Positions 21,920 to 35,662 are shown, counted from the stretch's first letter. The stretch is DNA of 64,000 nt from Datnioides undecimradiatus (GCA_008933995.1 WARS01000029.1:18693511-18757510); one strand, 5' to 3'. The notes: a model not told the origin generated them from the letters alone. Program-made: numbers and translations.

Positions 21920-24867
21920 AGAGGCAATAAAAAGTAAAGGGAGAAGAGGGCGGGAGGGAGGGAGGTAGAGGGGGGAGAGAGTGACAGGACTGAGCGATTG
22001 TTTTAGGCCGAGCAGCAGTTTCAGTCTGTGATTGAGAGAGACTGAAAGTATAAAGAATGGAAGTTTGTTCTTTTTCATTTACTGAGGAATAGAAGACATA
22101 AATACTGGTTTACCAAATCAAGAAAGAGAAGCTTTTACAAATAAAACATGACTCAGGACACAGTGAATATTTTATTTAAATCATATGCAGGCTTTCATGG
22201 ATATATGATATGTATCCCTGATCTTGCAGAATGCACTCCTATGAAACAAGAGAGAGCTATATAACAGTAAAAAATGACTCCTATCTTCTCATTTTCTAGC
22301 TCTCTTTATCTCCTTCTCTTTCCAATGCACTGTGTACACTCACATTCACACACACACACACACACCCCATCCTCTGAGACAGCTATGAAACCTGATCACA
22401 GATCAATATTGAGTGGTGTTATGGTTGTAGGGGATGGTGGGGGGGGTTGTCTGGTTGTGGGATGAGAGATATCAGGACACGTTATAGTGCACAAAGACCA
22501 AAGAAACAGTTTTTTTTGTTTTTTTACTGACTGGTAGGCAGGTGTCAGTTACAATTGCATACCAAGAAACCTCAAGCTTTGTTCAGATCAAAGGTTTTAA
22601 TTGCTATGCAAGCTCATCAGCAGCCGTTGTGGCCACAAGTGACAATTACAGAATAATGGCAAAAGCTAAAAGATACTAGTCATAGACCTTAGGATGCCAG
22701 TAACCATAGCTACCAAACTGAAATTCAGCAAGGGGTAAACTAATTATTTTCCAAAATCAAAGGTAACCACTTTGTAAGTGATTACAATGAACCTATAAAT
22801 GGTTCATTTGTTTCTTGTTTGCTTTGGGTAGTTGCCATGGTGTGTTACAATACTGGCAAATACTGGAGGGAACAGGAGCCATGTCATGAATCAGTTTTCT
22901 CCAATAGGAACACCTTGTTGTGCATATTATCATTTGCTGTGTATTGACCCCACAGATCACTCAGAGAGCCTCTGTGTGTGTGTGCATGTGTTTGTTTGGG
23001 GCTATGTTGGGCGAGGCTAAAGGGAGGAAGTTTGTTCTGTTTTCCAGCATTACCCCAGTCACTCACATACCTGGTAGCTGTCGGTCTGTATGTGTGTTGG
23101 CACGTGTACAGCTGAAACTCGCAATCCGCCGCTCTTTATTCTCTGATTTTCTCTCACCTTTTATTGTTCAACCCATTTCTTTTCTTTCTGAATGATATAA
23201 TTTTGTCCCATATCGCAATCTTCACTCTTTTCGTCCGGGGTGTTTCCTCTCCCTGACTGGCTGGTATTATTGTGGGGATTCGCTAATAAACGTGTTGGTT
23301 GTACTGTTGCCGTGCCAACCGAGCAACAAATACTTGAAGCTACAGTATGTGGCACCTTCCACCAACATTCCAGGATCTGCTGTTTTGGAAAGTCGTCCTT
23401 CTCTCCTCCTTCCTTCACTCTCCATCCAACTTTCAGCCCTCCCTCTCTCCCTCTCTCCCTCTCTCTCTCTCTCTCTCTCCCTCCCCCTCCCTGTCACCCT
23501 TCACTGTCTCTCCCCTCCTTTTTTTTCTGCCTCCCTCTAGATAAATGGACCCTTTGTCTCCTGGTAAAATTAACTTGAAAACAGTAGTTGGGACAAGTGG
23601 TTCTGTCTAACAGCAGGAACACACACTATAACTGGCCACAAATGCAGATCAAGAATAGTAACTGCTTTGTCATTATAACTGGCCAAGTGGAGATTTGACA
23701 CGTCTGGCGCTGTGCTAAATTATTACTACGACTCCAGCGCTGTGCTGTATATACTCTGTACTGTCAGTAAAGCTTGAGAATACCCGACACTCAGTTTGGA
23801 CTGAGTTTAATAAAGCTGACTCCTCTCAGTGTCATGCTGTCAAATGCAACACCAGCATGTGTGGTTTCATGTGTGGTTTAGTGTGCATGTATATTTAAGT
23901 TACCTTTGACACGTGCTGCATTTTTGGACATAAAATGTTGTTTGGTTTGTGCATTGGCGCAAGTTATTTCGCCTGTTCCCTGATGACGTGGCTGTACGTG
24001 ATTCTGTGTGATGTGTAAAGCTGAGCTAATGCGATGTTAGTTTAAGTTTTTGGTATGTGGAGAAGCTGTACCAATGTTTTTATCATCTTTAGGTATAGGG
24101 ATTGTTGTTTTGTTTGTTTGTTTTGATTATTTAAGAGGTAGTTCGATAACATAAGGTGACCTTGGCTGGACTTGCAAGATCATGAGGTAACATGAGAAAC
24201 CGTCTTGCCAGACTTGGCCGCCTTTGGCTGAACACAGTAGTTGGGACTAAGCGTCCGATAAGGAGGCAGCTGCGAGTGTGGTTTAGGTGTGACAACAGCA
24301 AGATGCTGGCATTCATTTGAAATCAAAAATGGCAGCTTAGTTAGCGTATATGCTGCTGGTGCATCCATTATACTGGAGCAGGAAAGTATTTCCTCATTGA
24401 AAGAGGAGTGAAGAACAGTGCTGAAGGTGATACAGATAAAACTGCTATTTAATTAAAGCAAAAAGCTTGTCTGCTGCCAGATTAAGTCAAAGTTTGATTG
24501 CATGTTTTTAACTTTACTGGAGTATTTTTACATTGTGGTATTGCTATTTTTAGTGAAGGATGTGAATAGTTCTTAGAATTAAAAACTGAACCACAGCCTA
24601 AGCCATAAGACAGAGGTGACAGATAGGAACTTCCCCTAATTGATATGCCGCTTCGATTTCATTTCAAGTTTTCTTTCCTGTTCATGCTTTCTGAGTGTGA
24701 AACAGGGAGCTGTGAATCCTCTGTTAATCATTAGATTAAGTTATGACTTGGGTGAGTTATCACTCGGCTAGGCGATCAATTCTTTTAAGCGTGAAATCTG
24801 AAACTTCTGACAAGTGATATACAAGTGGTGCCTGGGAATGCTCCCGCTTGAGGATTTACGTGCAGGC

Positions 24868-24870
<3 letters not shown>
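21920..24870. other. Gene desert with a (CT)n tract, no gene seen
   Basis: A purine-rich stretch (GGGAGGGAGG type) lies at about 21945-21990 and a pyrimidine tract at 23433-23486 with a long CT run. The latter could form a triplex-like mirror repeat. The rest is unremarkable. No exon with recognisable protein content. Confidence 0.5.

Positions 24871-24912
<42 letters not shown>
24871..24912. repeat. (CA)21 microsatellite
   Basis: A pure CA run of 42 bases. Confidence 0.98.
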
Positions 24913-24917
<5 letters not shown>

Positions 24918-27060
24918 TGCGCACACACTCTGCGCACACATGCAAAGCCTGAGAACCACAGCAGGAGCCATCACCTGCATGTAGGAGAGGTGCAGAAGTT
25001 GTAACCTGCAGTCCTCCAGCATGTCTGCATGCTAATGATGGAGCTCTGTGAAGCATCTAGCTCATCTGGTTTGTCTCATACAATTCATCTTCAAGGTTTA
25101 AAACACCAGGTCAAGTGTGTAGAAAGCACAGTTTATAATTTTATATTTAATTATGCTTTGCTCCTGTACTATTGATCACTGCACAGACAAAAGTTATAGA
25201 CCAAACTTACCAAAATAGGCAGGGTGGACTGGTGTCGTAAACCTTTTTAGCATCCTGCAGCTCAGGGTGCAGAATGTATTACACCAGTGCTGGTATATAT
25301 AGTGTCTGATTTGCTGTCAGTGTCTTAATCTGATGTCACATATTCTTGTAATTTAGTGTGTCATTAGTTTTACTGGATGTGTGCAGGCTTTTGCATGAAA
25401 TCAGTGATAGTGCATTGCCTTTGTGTCTCTCAAACCAGTAAATGAGCAGCAGCAGTGCTTAATTTCTAACTGCAAACTTTCTTACAAAGAAAAGATAGTG
25501 ATCTTTTAGCATGTTGTGTGTGAGTGTGTGTGTATATCATTTCAGTTTGAGGTAGCTGCAATCAGTGGCTGACTCTGTGGAATGCACTTCCGCCCTCTCA
25601 ACCAATCATTAATCTGTATTTACTCAGTGTACCTTCGGGGCACTTTGGCCGTGAGAAATCTTTCCCAAATCACTTCTCTACTTTTGCGTACTTGCATGTG
25701 AGTGCGTCTTTGCATGTCTCTATGTGTGTGTGTTTGTGCAGTCAGACTGGTTTGTCAGAGAGGAATAGAAAAAAAAAAAAGTCTCAGCCGAAACTGACTC
25801 CGGTACATGTACACATACACACACACACTGTCCCTGTTTCGCATACAAACACCCACCAGTGATTGAGTGAGCTGCTGGAACCCTGTCTGCACTTAAAGTC
25901 CTGTGTCTATCTCAGAAGGTTAAGGGCTACGGCTCTTATCAAACGCTGAGACTGTGTGTGTGCACATGCGTTAGCGTGCTTGTATGTGTGTGTTTGTTTA
26001 ACCCTGTGCACGAGTGTGTATGTGTGTGTGCACATTTGAGAAAACACAGACCGGCTCATGGGACTGCTCAGGCTGTGTGTTTTGGCTCTGTCAGGCAGAC
26101 CATTACTATGGCGTCGAAGGTCAGGTGGTCTGGCCAGAAGACCCAGATATATTTGTGTGCTTGAATTAGGTATGCGGGCCTGATGAATAACCTCTCTGGG
26201 TAGTTGATGCACACTTCCTTTGTTCCCAGTGGGTTTTGTGGGATTCTCAAGACACCTCTGAGGCCTACTCTATATGTGTGAAGGGTGATGAGAGAGGCCA
26301 CCCTGGAAATTCACAGGATTTTATACCCAGAGCACCCCAAAAAGCGTGTCCTTGAGCAACACTTTGATCATTTACCTGTGTCAAAGAGACCACAAGCAGC
26401 TGTAGAAACTCTGATGATATACATTAAAATGTGCACATGTTCTCAAGCCTGTCCTCCTTTTCTCCAGGACCTTGGAGCTATTCTTATCTGTGTAAACCTA
26501 TTGGACCCTCACTTTTAATTGATAAATGGACATAAAATCACAATATTAAAATACAAACATTCATGATTAAATGACAGTGATGCATTCTCTAGATCTATAA
26601 TGTTTAATTTATAATTACATCTATTATCATGCCATGATTAATGAGGAAACTTCAGTGCAGACAGTGCTACTACTATCAACCAAAACCAGTACTAATACTA
26701 AAACTCCTACCGACACCAATACTAATGATAATAGTATTAATAGAAACTTCAGTCATATTGAGATAGTAGATAATAGAAACTCTGTTTTAACTCCAGCCTA
26801 ACAGATATCTGTAGATGGCAGATAGCAGAAAGTTGTTCAAGGAACTGTTATGCAGCTCCCTCCTACTCAGGTTACCTGAGGTCACGATGCAACCAGGCTG
26901 ACCCGCCACCTTGCTTCTTCTGCTCTCACTGTCTCTTTCTGTTTTCTCTACTCCTTCCTCTGTCCTTCTATCAGGTGTCGTCATGCATTTTCGCTGGATG
27001 TTTTAATAATGAATGTCCAGAGGTCTCTGATTCTCTCTTTTTGTTTCCCTCTCCTTGAAT
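24913..27060. other. Gene desert, no gene seen
   Basis: Unique-looking sequence with scattered short TG/CA stretches (for example 25500-25540 and 25810-25830). Open frames around 25907-26212 are driven by TG/CA repeats. No gene or RNA recognised. Confidence 0.45.
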
Positions 27061-27064
27061 TCAG

Positions 27065-27145
27065 GTCAACCACCGTGTAAATCTTGGCTCGAAGATCCCT
27101 CAGTGGTTCAGCACAACCTAAGTCGTCCGCCTGCTGCACGCACAG
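27065..27145 (+). other. Candidate 81-nt exon of an unknown plus-strand transcript
   Basis: A strong acceptor (long pyrimidine tract, then GAATTCAG) precedes 27065 and a consensus donor CACAG|GTAAGT follows 27145. One frame is open across the whole segment with phase 1 on both sides, giving peptide PPCKSWLEDPSVVQ and onward; the other two frames have stops. No protein family is recognised and no partner exons were found, so it may be a lncRNA exon or a chance match. Confidence 0.3.
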
Positions 27146-27254
27146 GTAAGTTTGTATCACCAGTAGCTTTATTTTTTAAAATGTTTTTGGTGTTCTGAAG
27201 GTCTATGGGTACATCAGTAGTGCCTTACACATTTCCATTTGTCACTGTAAACCA

Positions 27255-27545
27255 TTAAATCAGTAGTTTGACATTTTGGGAAGTATCCTCATTAGCTTTT
27301 TTGCTGAGAGTTAGATGAGAAGATCGATACCACGCTCACATCTGTGCAGTAATTATGAAGCTGTAGCCAGCACTCGGTTATCTTATCTTTGCAAAAAAAC
27401 ATTGGGAACAGTGAGCTTTTGTGGTGCTGGTAGGATTTTGTTACTTTTGTGGAGAGCAAGACAAACTGCTTCAAGTCTTTATGCTAAGCTACAGCTGCCG
27501 GATCTATTCTTATACTTACCAATGCATAAATGTAAACTTTGATTT
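27255..27545 (+). repeat. Teleost MITE-like repeat, family A, copy 1
   Basis: Starts with AGTTTGACATTTTGGGAAG, then GAGAGTTAGATGAGAAGATC, TATGAAGCTG, TTTGTTACTTTTGT and TGCTAAGCTA. The same phrases in the same order occur at 49733-50090 and 59449-59650. I recognise this as a common teleost non-autonomous element from memory, without a family name. The right end is indistinct. Confidence 0.75.
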
Positions 27546-30500
27546 GTTTCAGTTAAGCTTGTTTAAATTATTATGTGAGCCTTTGTGTATTGTGTTGACC
27601 CTCTGAGCAGGCCTCTCCCTCCAGGAGTCGCGCTGCCAGGTATATTAAACTCAACTGGTCTGGCTGCAAGACTTAACAGTCACTCTCTCCTGGCCTCCAC
27701 TGTTTGGTTTTGCTGTATTTTGTACATCCTTACTTTAATTACCTTTAGCCATTTAACATTTAAACAATTGCTTCCCCTTCTTTGTTCAGCCTTGACCCCA
27801 GCTGTGGCCGTATAAATGTATTCATGTATTTCCATTCTTGGAGATCTGTCGAGTCATCACATTTCACATCCATGTATGAGGTCAGTATATTCATTTGTCT
27901 GAATAACTTCACAAAGGACGGTAACTGTACGTTTTTGCACAGGAACAATAAAACAGTTCATTTATTCATACTGTTCTTACACGAGAGAAGCATCGATCTG
28001 ACCCATCCCGAAAGCAAATAAATGCATTTCACATGATGTTGAACAGTTCCTTTAAATGAAGATTATACTGGAAAATAACAACAGAAAACACAAAGTGAAA
28101 CCAGCACTGAAGGTTGTCATTGACGTGTGTACAGACTAAAATGAGCCACTGAGGCTGCAGGTGTCCCAACTAAATGCTGCTTTTGACGTTTGTCAGGACT
28201 TTTCAGCTCTTATTTGTGAACAGATTAAACCCAGTAGCGGTAAGTGAAACGCACCTGATTGATAAATCTACTTTAATTGCTTAATTGCGTCTCTTCTGTC
28301 AAGCCCACACATCTAAATGACATTTCCACGCTGATGTGCACTCAAACAGGCAGTGGAGGAAGTCGTTTTGGCGTAATAGCGATAAATGAGTGGGCTAACT
28401 GGCACTAATTACCTATTGTGCATGTATGTGTGTCAGAGCCTGTGGGTCTCTGACAGGCTGGGTAGAGACACCTATGATAACACAGCTGTGTCTTATTCCC
28501 CCGAGGTCTGGGAGTGATTATATCGGACCTGAATGACTCCCTTTTCATTATTGCTTTTTCCCAATTTCTTCATATATTTGTCCTCGATTTCAGCCTCACG
28601 TCTGCTCATGCCCTGCCCATTGTGTTTCTCTGCTCTTGTGTGTAGGATGGAGAAACAGAGAGACAGACGGAGAGAACGGACAGACGTCACTGTCAGTCTA
28701 CGTAGGAGCTCTCAGACACTCACACACTTTCATTCAGCTCATCACAAACGCCCCGCTGTCTTTATCTGTCTGGGTGCCATGCCGGTTAGCAGTGGGCGCG
28801 TGACGTTATAGAGGAGTAGGATTCCATTGTTTGCTTTTGACGTGCGTCCGCCCTCGGCTGTGCGTGTGTGTTTTTGCATGTGTGTGTTAACATGGTTTTG
28901 TGAAGGGGGACGTATGTGTGGTTTCGCGCAGCAGAGAAGTGAAACCAGTGTAGCGCCAGAGACAGCTCCATCCTCCCTCTCTCAACCATAACGTGAAATA
29001 TACAGATCGAAAGAGCTCTGTGTCACGTACGGCCGCCTCACAGACCTGCTGTGTCTGTTGATGAGTGAGCTTTATTCTGCAGCACAAGAGTTTCACTCTG
29101 GCGCCAGTAGCCTAAATTACGACCGCCTTAGATTCAAATTTATGGATTAAATGTTGACAGTGACATTTAGACGTTGCACATGAAGAACATAAAACACATG
29201 AGGAATGCATTGCTACCCAGGAGGCTGGCCTGTTTGGGCAATAGACCATCACAGTTGCATTTCACAGCCGGGTGCCAGATCTGAGTGTCATTCTGCCAAC
29301 ATACTCGTATATTTCAGCTGTGACTGTGGACATCTTGGGTACACATTGTAGGTGATTGATAAACAAACCCTGACATGAGGACAGGCCACAGTGGGGCATA
29401 GGTTCTGCCTTTTCAAGAGCAGCAGGAAGGACTTACAATGAAACTGCTCAGGCTGCTTCCTTTCTGCGCAGAGGCACTGAAAAGGAGGCACAGAGCCAGT
29501 TTCTCCTCCTCTAGCCTGAGGTGGGCTTTTTATAGAGAACTGCTCAAGAGTTTGGGAACATGCAGGGCAAATAGTTTGATGGGCTGCTGACTGGTTGATT
29601 GATGATTCTGTTTGTCAAAATGTTGCAAAAGCTGCTCAGGTGTTACATTAGCACATATTAAAAACTCACCGTTTTTAATATGACAGTTTTGTCATTTTCG
29701 CAATGCACAAACTTGCTGGACGCACTTTTTTTCCCCCCTGTGTGCAAAGTGCCGCTGCACGGTAAGAAAGGTGCACACACACTCTAGTCATTGTGTTTGT
29801 GCACCTGAAAGCTGTGTTTATTTTTCCCGCTGCTGCACATGCAAGCTCTGTTTTGTACGGTTGGTCCCTCGAGCAACTTCCTGAGGTTGTCTCTGAGCTT
29901 CCTGTCTGAGAAGTCAGAGGTTATCTGCAAAACCCGCCCTTTTAAACCCACACAGGTCCATGCAGCTGTTTCCTCTGATGATTATGGATCAGAAACACAC
30001 ACATACACACATGTTCTGTGACTTCAGGAAGGACACGAAAGGAGTAAAAACTACTGGAAGAATAGTTCAATTTCTGTGAAGTTTCCCTTCGTGCTGGGAG
30101 GATGCTTTTCTGTGTCTGATGCGTTCCCCAACTTCTCTTTTTCATGTAGAAGGGGTGTGGTCATAAACTCAATTCTAGGACAGAAACTACACTCTGAAAT
30201 TGTGTGCTTGTGTCAGTGTGTACCTATGTGTGTGTGCAACATCTGCTCCTCGTTGGCTTTGTTTTCCCTCTGCATGGCCCACCCTTGTCGTGGGTGCTTC
30301 GCTCCCAAACTCCTCAGCTTAAAAAGAGCAGAAGACAGAGATGGAGCGAGGACAAGACGGAGATAGAGCATTTCTGCAGTCGTTTCAGTGGAGCAAATTT
30401 CATCTCATTGTCAAGGGGTTAGCATTACCCCCTCGTCTCACTTTGTTTTCCTTCGCTCTTCTCTTCCTTCCCCCCTCAGTGCTTCTCCCGTGGCCTTGCT

Positions 30501-31800
30501 CGCTCCGTCCACCTCCCTCAAGGCAGCAGATGTTGGGTCTGTGTCCAGATGTTTTGTGTTTATCGCTCTCCAATCACATCTTTAACAAACTCTCATGCAG
30601 TAAACATTTACAGAGGCGTCTCCTCTCCTCCGCTGCCACGCTGCACAGGAACAGGCAGAGAGCGGCTGATACACAGAGGGAACAACAGCAAGACGAGAGA
30701 AAGGGCTGGGAGGAAATAAAAGACAGAAATCCAGTGCCACCTACACGTTCACAGGCTTGTTGCTGAGAGTGACAGCTGTTCTTGTTCTCTGCTGTGAGAG
30801 ACACACTGCACCGGTGCGCACACTGACACGCGCGTACACACTTAGACTTAGGTATGCACGCACTTCGTAGTTTCTGTACTGGTTTGAGTCCAACATCTTC
30901 TCTTTTGACAGTGTTGACTTAACAACAAACAGAGCGTTCTGTCACTCGTGCGCAGCCAGACTCCAACACGAAAAGGAAGTCTTCAGATCTGCTTTTACAC
31001 TCACTCCAGAAATCACTCAGTCTCGAGAAGCGTTGCTTACATAGCTGCATTTTTCTGTCGTCAACGAACCAATGAGCAGGCCCTTGGTTCTCCTCTGACC
31101 TCTTTGTTGTTTCATCCACTCAAATAAGGACAGAAGATTTTTCTATTGATATATATTTTACATTTGACTGAGACATAATAATTCTGTCCCCCACTGCTTT
31201 CTCACACGCAGTCACTAAGGGAAGCATTGGCTATTAATATTGAGCAACTCAGCAGTGAGATATCAATAACAAGGCCATAAATAATTCTTTCAGCAATTCA
31301 CCTGGCTTGTCCTGGCTTGGTGGTTTGATAGAACAGGCAGAGAGACAAGAGTACATACCAGCACATAGACATGAAGATAAACGCCCATGCATGCTTACAC
31401 ACCTTTGTACGAACATTTATGCTCTGTGTGTGTGCGTGTGCTTTTGTAAACTGTTCAGCATTGCTCCGTTGGGTGTTTGGTGTTCCCTTTTCCAGTAAAA
31501 CGTCAACACAATAAATATGCACAGAGTTAGACATTAATGGTTGCTGAACAGGGAATCCTGTTAACTTCGTGATCCCTTTTTAATACAGACGCTGGTAGAT
31601 GCTTCAGTAAAAGAGAGAGGGAGGCAGACAGATGGGTCAGTGGAGACGAAGGGCAGACTGCCACAGCAGCTGATCCTCCATTGAGTGACAATGGTGAACC
31701 TCAGCTTGCTGAACTTGACCGCAGGCCCAGACTCTGGCACAGAGGTGCGACCCTCAGCTTGACGACATGACACCCCGCTGCCAATTAGAAGGGATTCCCT
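27546..31800. other. Gene desert, no gene seen
   Basis: The stretch 28210-28410 is unique, moderately AT-rich and holds several TAATTG/TAATTA sites, and could be a conserved noncoding element. Around 28600-29100 and 30000-30800 the sequence is more GC-rich but frames are short. No recognisable gene. Confidence 0.45.
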
Positions 31801-31806
31801 CCCTTT

Positions 31807-31848
31807 CCTCCTCTCCTCTCCTCTCCTCTCCTCTCCTCTCCTCTCCTC
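31807..31848. repeat. (CTCCT)n pentanucleotide repeat
   Basis: About eight copies of a CTCCT unit in a pure pyrimidine strand. It creates a spurious arginine/glutamate-rich frame on the minus strand. Confidence 0.95.
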
Positions 31849-31859
31849 CATAACTCACT

Positions 31860-33660
31860 GAACACTCCTCCTGCCTTCTTTCTCATGGCTTGGACATCAA
31901 CCCCACTGCTGTATCATACTCCTTTCACTCCCTGTGGTTTCACCTCCTCTTGTTGCTCTCATCTCTCTTTCCCCCCGCCAGTATCACTTATCCAGGTGAT
32001 GACATCCATCTAATGTCGCGGCGGGCATGCTGCTCTGTGTGATGTCCAGCTGCTTAATCCTTTACTTATATCCAGTTAACCACAGTTAGCCCTCTGACAT
32101 GCCACGCTGGGGGACATGGAGCCAGGGTGTGAGGCCATCAGACAGCTGCTGTGCTGGTGTGACAGTCCAACTGCTATAGTCCCCTAAACACACGCACATA
32201 TACACTTTAGTGTATCCTTAAAATAGATGTGAAACCGTTTTTGTTTTAGTTTAACTTTCCTTAAATCAATCTTAATTTGTTTCATAAGGAGAACCACCCA
32301 TGACAGTAGCAGCACATTTAGTCTGTAGACAGACTGACAATAAAAAACAATTCATAAATTACAGACAATGGGAAGGTTTTCCTCTCCGTGCCAGCAGTCG
32401 ATCTTGGCTTATTTGTCCAAAATTTATAGCGCAGTTCTGGTTGGGCCTTTTTCTGCTGAGTGACTGGAAATAGTAAGTGGCGACTTCCCTGCTCACACAT
32501 TTACGACGACGCTCGCAGCACCATCACATCTGCCTGCGTATCACAGGAAGTTGCAAAGATTTTTTAGCCTCATTGGAGAAACTGCACCCAAACGTGTGTT
32601 TACTGTTGATAAGGAGTCAGTGCCAGAAAAAAAAGACAGCAAACACACACGCTTGCCTAAAGTAGAAGGCGCGCACACACATGCACGAATGCATACACAC
32701 AGTGAGACACACTTATTCATTCCACTTAGTGGTTCTGAGAAGGAGCAATGCTCCCCATAAAGTACTGAGTCATGAGTATAGCCCAGAATTCAATCATCGT
32801 TTTCCCTCCAGTCTCTGAGCTTGATTCCCATCAGAGACGTAAACACACACACACACACACACACACAAGCATGGTACATTTTCCCATCAACACATCACTA
32901 TTACCCAGTGCTATTTAGTGGCTAATGAATTTACATGCCCACCAACTGATGTGCTTCTTTACCACTCGTGTAAAACGCAAAGACTGAGTGCATATTGGGA
33001 AAATGTGTGTGTATATGTGTATGTGTGAGTATGTGTGTGTGCCCTTGGGTATATCAGTAATGAAATAAAAAGGCTGATTTCATGGTAATTGCTTACAGTA
33101 CAAGTCCCATCCCATAAATTGGCCATAGCATTTTGTTTTTATTGGCTGTAGAGGAGAGAGATAGAAGGATGTAATGTAGAGGTCTGAGGGAAAGGAGAGA
33201 AGAAAGGTTTACAGGACGAAGAAGGACTGATGGATAGAAAAGAAGAAAATAGGCAAACATCATTTGTTTGAAATTGCCGGTGATTTGCATGAGTTAAGAG
33301 CTCAATCTTGGTTTTTGTAGAACCCTCATCTGCCCACAAAATACCAAGAATTACTATTAAAGTCTGTTTTTTTGAGCTAATGAAGCAGTTGGAGTTGAAA
33401 GTGAGAGGACAGACAGAGGACAGAGAGCTGAGAGAAGGTGGACGGGTGGAGGATGCCGGGTGTGTTTCAGATCAGGGGAGGAGTAGGAGGGGTGAGATGG
33501 GACAATGAGGAGTGGAGCAAGATGCAGAGATGGAGGAGTGAAGGGGGGGGGTCCCTCAGGGAGGTTCATCTGTCCGTATATGTAATGAAAAGATAGTCAT
33601 CCATGTACCCGCCTAATGTAGTGTATCGATGAACAGCTAACAGCCCCCCCACCCCACACC
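31860..33660. other. Gene desert, no gene seen
   Basis: Contains a short CA run at about 32841-32868 and a GA-rich purine stretch at 33390-33550. No exon or RNA gene recognised. Confidence 0.45.
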
Positions 33661-33684
33661 CTCTCTCTCTCTCTCTCTCTCTAA
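33661..33684. repeat. (TC)12 microsatellite
   Basis: A pure CT run of about 24 bases next to a C-rich stretch. Confidence 0.95.
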
Positions 33685-33964
33685 TCACTGGTATTTTCAG
33701 TGAGGTTACAGGCTTTGTTGAGGACTCCCAGCCTGGAGGCAAAGCAAATCCTTTCAACGTTTGTTGCTTGTGGACACCCCGACCCCACACTGGTATGCAC
33801 TCTGTCCCCCTCTATCCCCGGCTCTGCAGCAGAGGTCAGAGGTCGGGAGCAGGCAGGTGATTGGATGTTGTTGTGGTAAGGGAATACTGGGCCGCTAAGT
33901 GCTGCAAAAACACCAACTGTCTCTGATATTACTAGCCACAGGCCTTTAGCCTTACCAGGGGAGG

Positions 33965-33999
<35 letters not shown>

Positions 34000-34028
34000 C
34001 GTGTGTCTGTGTGTGTGTGTGTGTGTGT
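33965..34028. repeat. Compound (TG)n(CG)n(TG)n alternating tract
   Basis: A TG run passes into GCGCGCGTGCG and then back into TG, with one TCTG interruption. It is a long alternating purine-pyrimidine tract with CpG steps in the centre. Confidence 0.95.
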
Positions 34029-34514
34029 AGAGGTCACAAAGGGACAAGGACCAGATTTTTGTCTTGAACTAGACCTTCTGAACACACATCCCACCTGGAA
34101 ATTAACAGGATCCATGTGTCTGTGTTAGCCTGAGTCTATGTGTGTGCGTGTGTCTGCATATGAGACTTTAAAAGAGATACTTACAACGTTTAAAAATATC
34201 TTCAGATCGTATCTGCCATTAAAATAAGTTATAGTTGGAGCCTTAAAGAGACAGACAGTAACAGTTGGACATGCACACACATCTAGACAGTTTAGGGGCT
34301 GGAGAAGTTAAGTCAGGGGAATGCAGACAGAGTCGCCAGTAATGTTTTTGATGAGCTGGCTGTGGCCACCGCATAAACCAGCATTGCAGAGAAGCAATGT
34401 GTCAAAGAGCAAGACGAGAGAGATTAGACCAAGTGGGGGAAATACATTTCTCTGAAATGACCGGCACGTGTAAATGTTCTGAACACGCTGTCTGCCTGAG
34501 CGAAGTTTTGCACT

Positions 34515-34630
34515 TTAAAGGTACCGTATATAATTTCATGCTGCTAGACAGTCTGTTAATCAAAACAATAACAAAAAACAGCATTGGGGGAGATCGCAAA
34601 GTAGCATGGGATCACAGGAGCAGTTGTGTG
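34515..34630 (+). repeat. Probable teleost interspersed repeat fragment
   Basis: Begins TTTAAAGGTACCGTATATAA and includes ATCAAAACAATAACAAAAAA and GGGATCACAGGAGCAGTTG. This resembles another dispersed teleost repeat I know from memory (starting TTAAAGGTACAGT). Only one copy is visible here, so the call rests on memory. Confidence 0.4.
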
Positions 34631-35580
34631 TAGTAGTATTAGTAGTAGTAGTAGTGTGTAGGCAGGGCTTCAGACAGGTGCTTTAGTATGGTTTGGCCTA
34701 ATAAAGTCTAAAAAGTAAAAAAACTTGTAATACAAGAGTAATTTCTTAAAGACACTGGCATGTCATTGCTGTGTGTGTGATAATATTATATATACAGGAT
34801 TGAGGAACTTTGTCTGCTGCTCTTGCATGCATATTACTAATAAACATGCAGGACCTGCTGGCTAAACAGGCTGTTATGTGACCCAGTGTGTCTGCAATGT
34901 TGCAAAGAAGCTGGTTATTATCTCTGGCATTTACATGGCTGTGCAGCGTGAGTTTGTCTCCCAGGGTCAGACACAGCGGAGAGCTCTCCTGCACTGTTCT
35001 GAGGTGGCCGAAGGAGGAAATTCAGCCAAAACGACCGGAATCGTGCACAATGGTGTTATGAAATCCTGGAGAAACTGACCAGTATGCCCTCCTGATGGTG
35101 CACCAATCCGCCCCTTTGACACTGCAGAAACGGTTACAAGCTGGTTTCTTGGTGGTTGTTCAGGTTGTACCCGACAGTTGCTGCTTCGGTTTCAGAGATT
35201 CTTAACAACGATAAAATGATAACAGTAAAAATGATGATAGAAAGATTATATTTGTGAATTTCACGTCAGATTGCTACAAAAATTCACAGTGCTCTTTTCC
35301 TCCAAAGGTTAAACAGTTTGATGTGTCATATATGCAGGCGGGAGGAGTAAATGAAAAGCTTTGACGTATAATACATGTATGCATTGCATACAGTGAGTAG
35401 GAGTCTGAATAAAAGATACGCCCTTGCCCTTCTTGTCTCTAAAACCAATCAGCTTTTGAGGCATTGAGGTTTTCTGTGTGTGTCACTGTGTACGTGCACG
35501 GTTTCCAATGGCCGACACGTGACATTTGTAGAGCATGTACAAAGGTTTTTAGATGTGACTCAGAGTTTGGTAGATGGATG
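34631..35580. other. Gene desert, no gene seen
   Basis: A short (AGT)n run at about 34632-34656, then apparently unique sequence. The frame at 34878-35078 has no recognisable domain. Confidence 0.45.
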
Positions 35581-35585
35581 AATGA

Positions 35586-35662
35586 GACACACATACATAC
35601 AAACACACATACATACAAACACACATACATACAAACACACACACACACACACACACACACAA
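35586..35662. repeat. 16-bp minisatellite merging into (AC)n
   Basis: Three tandem copies of ACACACATACATACAA are followed by a pure AC run of about 28 bases. Confidence 0.9.

Noticed and set aside
31561..31851. Minus-strand frame starting with Arg/Glu-rich repeats
   Set aside because: The repeats are the (CTCCT)n tract read as codons; the rest has no known domain.
35586..35662. Regularly repeated units suggestive of a CRISPR array
   Set aside because: Units are direct tandem 16-mers without unique spacers, in a vertebrate genome.
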